A stretch of DNA of 64,000 bases, from positions 666,283-730,282 of the forward strand of contig NZ_OAOP01000002.1 in NCBI RefSeq assembly GCF_900207585.1. The letters run 5' to 3'. This document shows positions 62,941-64,000 of this stretch, in pieces (the stretch's first letter is position 1; the number at the start of each line of letters is the position of its first letter). The notes beneath the pieces were generated by a model. That model did no database searches, was not told the DNA's origin, and worked only from the letters and a program-made list of their open reading frames with translations. This DNA is from Bacillus oleivorans (GTDB lineage Bacteria > Bacillota > Bacilli > Bacillales > JC228). Position numbers and translations under genes: made by a program.

Positions 62941-63170
62941 GATGGATTTTATAAACTTTACCCCGAACAAACAGCGAGGCCAATACAAGTGAATGCTGTA
63001 TTGGTTTGAACCTGAACATCAAATGAGAGGGAAAGGGGAGCTATCCATAATTACAGGGATGACAAAGGATATAATGAGCGAGTATTCCATTGATCCAAAA
63101 GGAGTTTATATTGCCGGAATGTCAGCTGGAGGGGTGATGAGTGTGATTGGGAACGACCTGCAGGTAGAGA
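62941..63170 (+). pseudogene. Remnant of a PHB depolymerase-type esterase
   Basis: In one frame 62941-62990 reads DGFYKLYPEQTARPIQ. In another, from 62993, it reads LYWFEPEHQMRGKGELSIIT and later YIAGMSAGGVMSV, with the nucleophile-elbow GMSAGG of the poly(3-hydroxybutyrate) depolymerase/LpqC esterase family. The two parts are joined by a frameshift near 62985-62995. The rest of the enzyme on both sides is missing. A gene fragment left by deletion. Confidence 0.65.
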
Positions 63171-63269
63171 ATGGGTACTCTTATTCACGGAATATCTATT
63201 TTGATTCATACTATTTTATAGTAACTCTCTATTATTTTTTAAACACATAAATTAAAGGAGGAAATTGTA

Positions 63270-63827
63270 GTGAGCTTAGGTCATGTATTGATTTTTGGCG
63301 GGACTGGGATGCTGGCTGAAGCAACCGGTTGGATTACAACGAACGCAGATCATACAATTGCTTATGGAAGAAACAAAACACGGTTAGAACGATTGGAGAA
63401 AATGTATGGTGAACATGGACTTGAGGTTAAAGAATTAGATTACTCAGATATTGAAGCTTTAAAGAGTGAATTAAAAACCGCATTTAAACAGCATGGTCCG
63501 ATATATATGGTTGTCGCTTGGATACATAGCACAGCACCAACTGCAGTTCCAACTATAATGAAACAAGTATCTGAACTTCAAATTCATCAGTGGACGTTAA
63601 TCCTTATTAAAGGCAGCAGTAGTTATTTATCAAGTATAATATCACCCGAATCTGATATACCTGAAAATTGTTATGTAAAAGAAGTTCTATTAGGTTTTAT
63701 ATATAATGGAACTACTTCCAGATGGTTAACTCATCAAGAAATATCGGAGGGTGTTATTCAAGCGATTCAGGGAAATAAAACTAAAACTGTTGTGGGTACT
63801 TTAGAACCGTGGGAAAAAAGGCCATGA
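63270..63827 (+). CDS. Short-chain dehydrogenase-like NAD(P)-binding protein
   Basis: A 185-residue Rossmann-fold protein. LIFGGTGMLAEATGW (7-21) is the nucleotide-binding glycine motif of atypical short-chain dehydrogenases. No clear YxxxK catalytic pair is visible (the nearest is CYVKE), and the protein is shorter than classical enzymes, so it may be a regulator-like or reduced member. The GTG start follows AAAGGAGGA. Function unknown. Confidence 0.75.
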   Translation: MSLGHVLIFGGTGMLAEATGWITTNADHTIAYGRNKTRLERLEKMYGEHGLEVKELDYSDIEALKSELKTAFKQHGPIYMVVAWIHSTAPTAVPTIMKQVSELQIHQWTLILIKGSSSYLSSIISPESDIPENCYVKEVLLGFIYNGTTSRWLTHQEISEGVIQAIQGNKTKTVVGTLEPWEKRP

Positions 63828-63909
63828 GTAAAAGGAAAGAATAACATTGTAGGATTAGATCAAATGAATTAAAATGATGGAAAAACCACCCATTAATATT
63901 AGGAATGAA

Positions 63910-64000
63910 CTGCACCCCAATTGTTAGACACACAACTAACAATTGGAGGTGCAGTTTTTATATGTCTAAATTTAACATAGAGGAAAAAATAGAAGCAGTT
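63910..64000 (+). mobile_element. Left end of an IS3-type insertion sequence (truncated by the window)
   Basis: CTGCACCCCAATTGTTAG (63910-63927) begins an end resembling the terminal repeats of IS3-family elements of Bacillus. It is followed by its near-perfect inverse (63936-63954), forming a strong hairpin and then TTTTT. A transposase-like ATG follows at 63962. The right end is outside the window, so family and length cannot be confirmed. Confidence 0.65.
63962..64000 (+). CDS. Transposase OrfA, N-terminal fragment (continues beyond the window)
   Basis: Thirteen codons, MSKFNIEEKIEAV, matching the start typical of IS3-family helix-turn-helix OrfA proteins. GGAGGT lies twelve bases before the ATG, inside the 3' arm of the terminal hairpin. 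Confidence 0.6.
   Translation, partial: MSKFNIEEKIEAV

Overview
The window looks like chromosome of a spore-forming, aerobic member of the Bacillaceae (Bacillus, Neobacillus or Mesobacillus type). The base composition is AT-rich, Shine-Dalgarno sites are strong AGGAGG types, TTG and GTG starts are frequent, and many genes have clear Bacillus subtilis counterparts (queCDE behind a preQ1-I riboswitch, exoA, katA, htpG, the ykaA-pit pair, yndM, YkoN/YkoP/YkoQ-like genes and a LysM/GH18 spore-type hydrolase). No tRNA, rRNA, CRISPR array or prophage was seen.

Layout. 0.2-9.5 kb: phosphatases, a YkoN-like glycosyltransferase, a TetR regulator facing a membrane protein across a duplicated operator, two DNA-repair enzymes (Mug, ExoA), small membrane proteins and a glyoxalase-fold protein with a LexA-like promoter dyad. 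9.8-11.9 kb: the preQ1 (queuosine precursor) operon queC-queD-queE. 12-23.5 kb: a catabolic island with aminotransferase, aldehyde dehydrogenase, CdaR-type regulator, flavin amine oxidase, two-subunit CoA-transferase, acyl-CoA dehydrogenase, thiolase, 2-hydroxyacid dehydrogenase and tartrate/isopropylmalate-type dehydrogenase. Together they could turn an amine or amino acid into acyl-CoA and acetyl-CoA; the substrate is not evident.

23.6-38.7 kb: accessory DNA. It holds an aminoglycoside-phosphotransferase-fold kinase, an S-layer protein, a 5'-truncated RHS/YD-repeat gene with an unrecognised C-terminal domain, a more GC-rich MerR-SRPBCC-MFS efflux operon, a SUV3-like helicase broken by a one-base insertion, and two tandem paralogous lipoproteins. 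39-44.2 kb: a branched-chain amino-acid-type ABC importer with a PaaI-like thioesterase. 44.4-52.2 kb: a PBP4-type carboxypeptidase lacking a normal start codon, catalase, a DUF1450 protein, maleylacetate reductase, a lipoprotein, and a CIRCE-controlled htpG interrupted by an in-frame stop codon. 52.3-57.2 kb: an acyl-CoA ligase, isomerase, thiolase and nitronate-monooxygenase cluster behind a FadR-like operator. 57.5-64 kb: phosphate transport, a proline iminopeptidase, a spore-type LysM/GH18 hydrolase with a broken LysM copy beside it, an esterase remnant, a short-chain dehydrogenase and the left end of an insertion sequence.

Four families of degenerate, regularly spaced intergenic repeats recur: 1-150 with 61055-61195; 6385-6715 with 54785-55010; 9603-9780 with 48152-48329; and 23641-23860. 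The third family has the same architecture at both of its loci (two reverse then two forward units, about 50 bp apart) and is the most intriguing unexplained structure here. Several broken genes (helicase, htpG, RHS, LysM, esterase) suggest ongoing decay, though single-base sequencing errors are possible for the first two.
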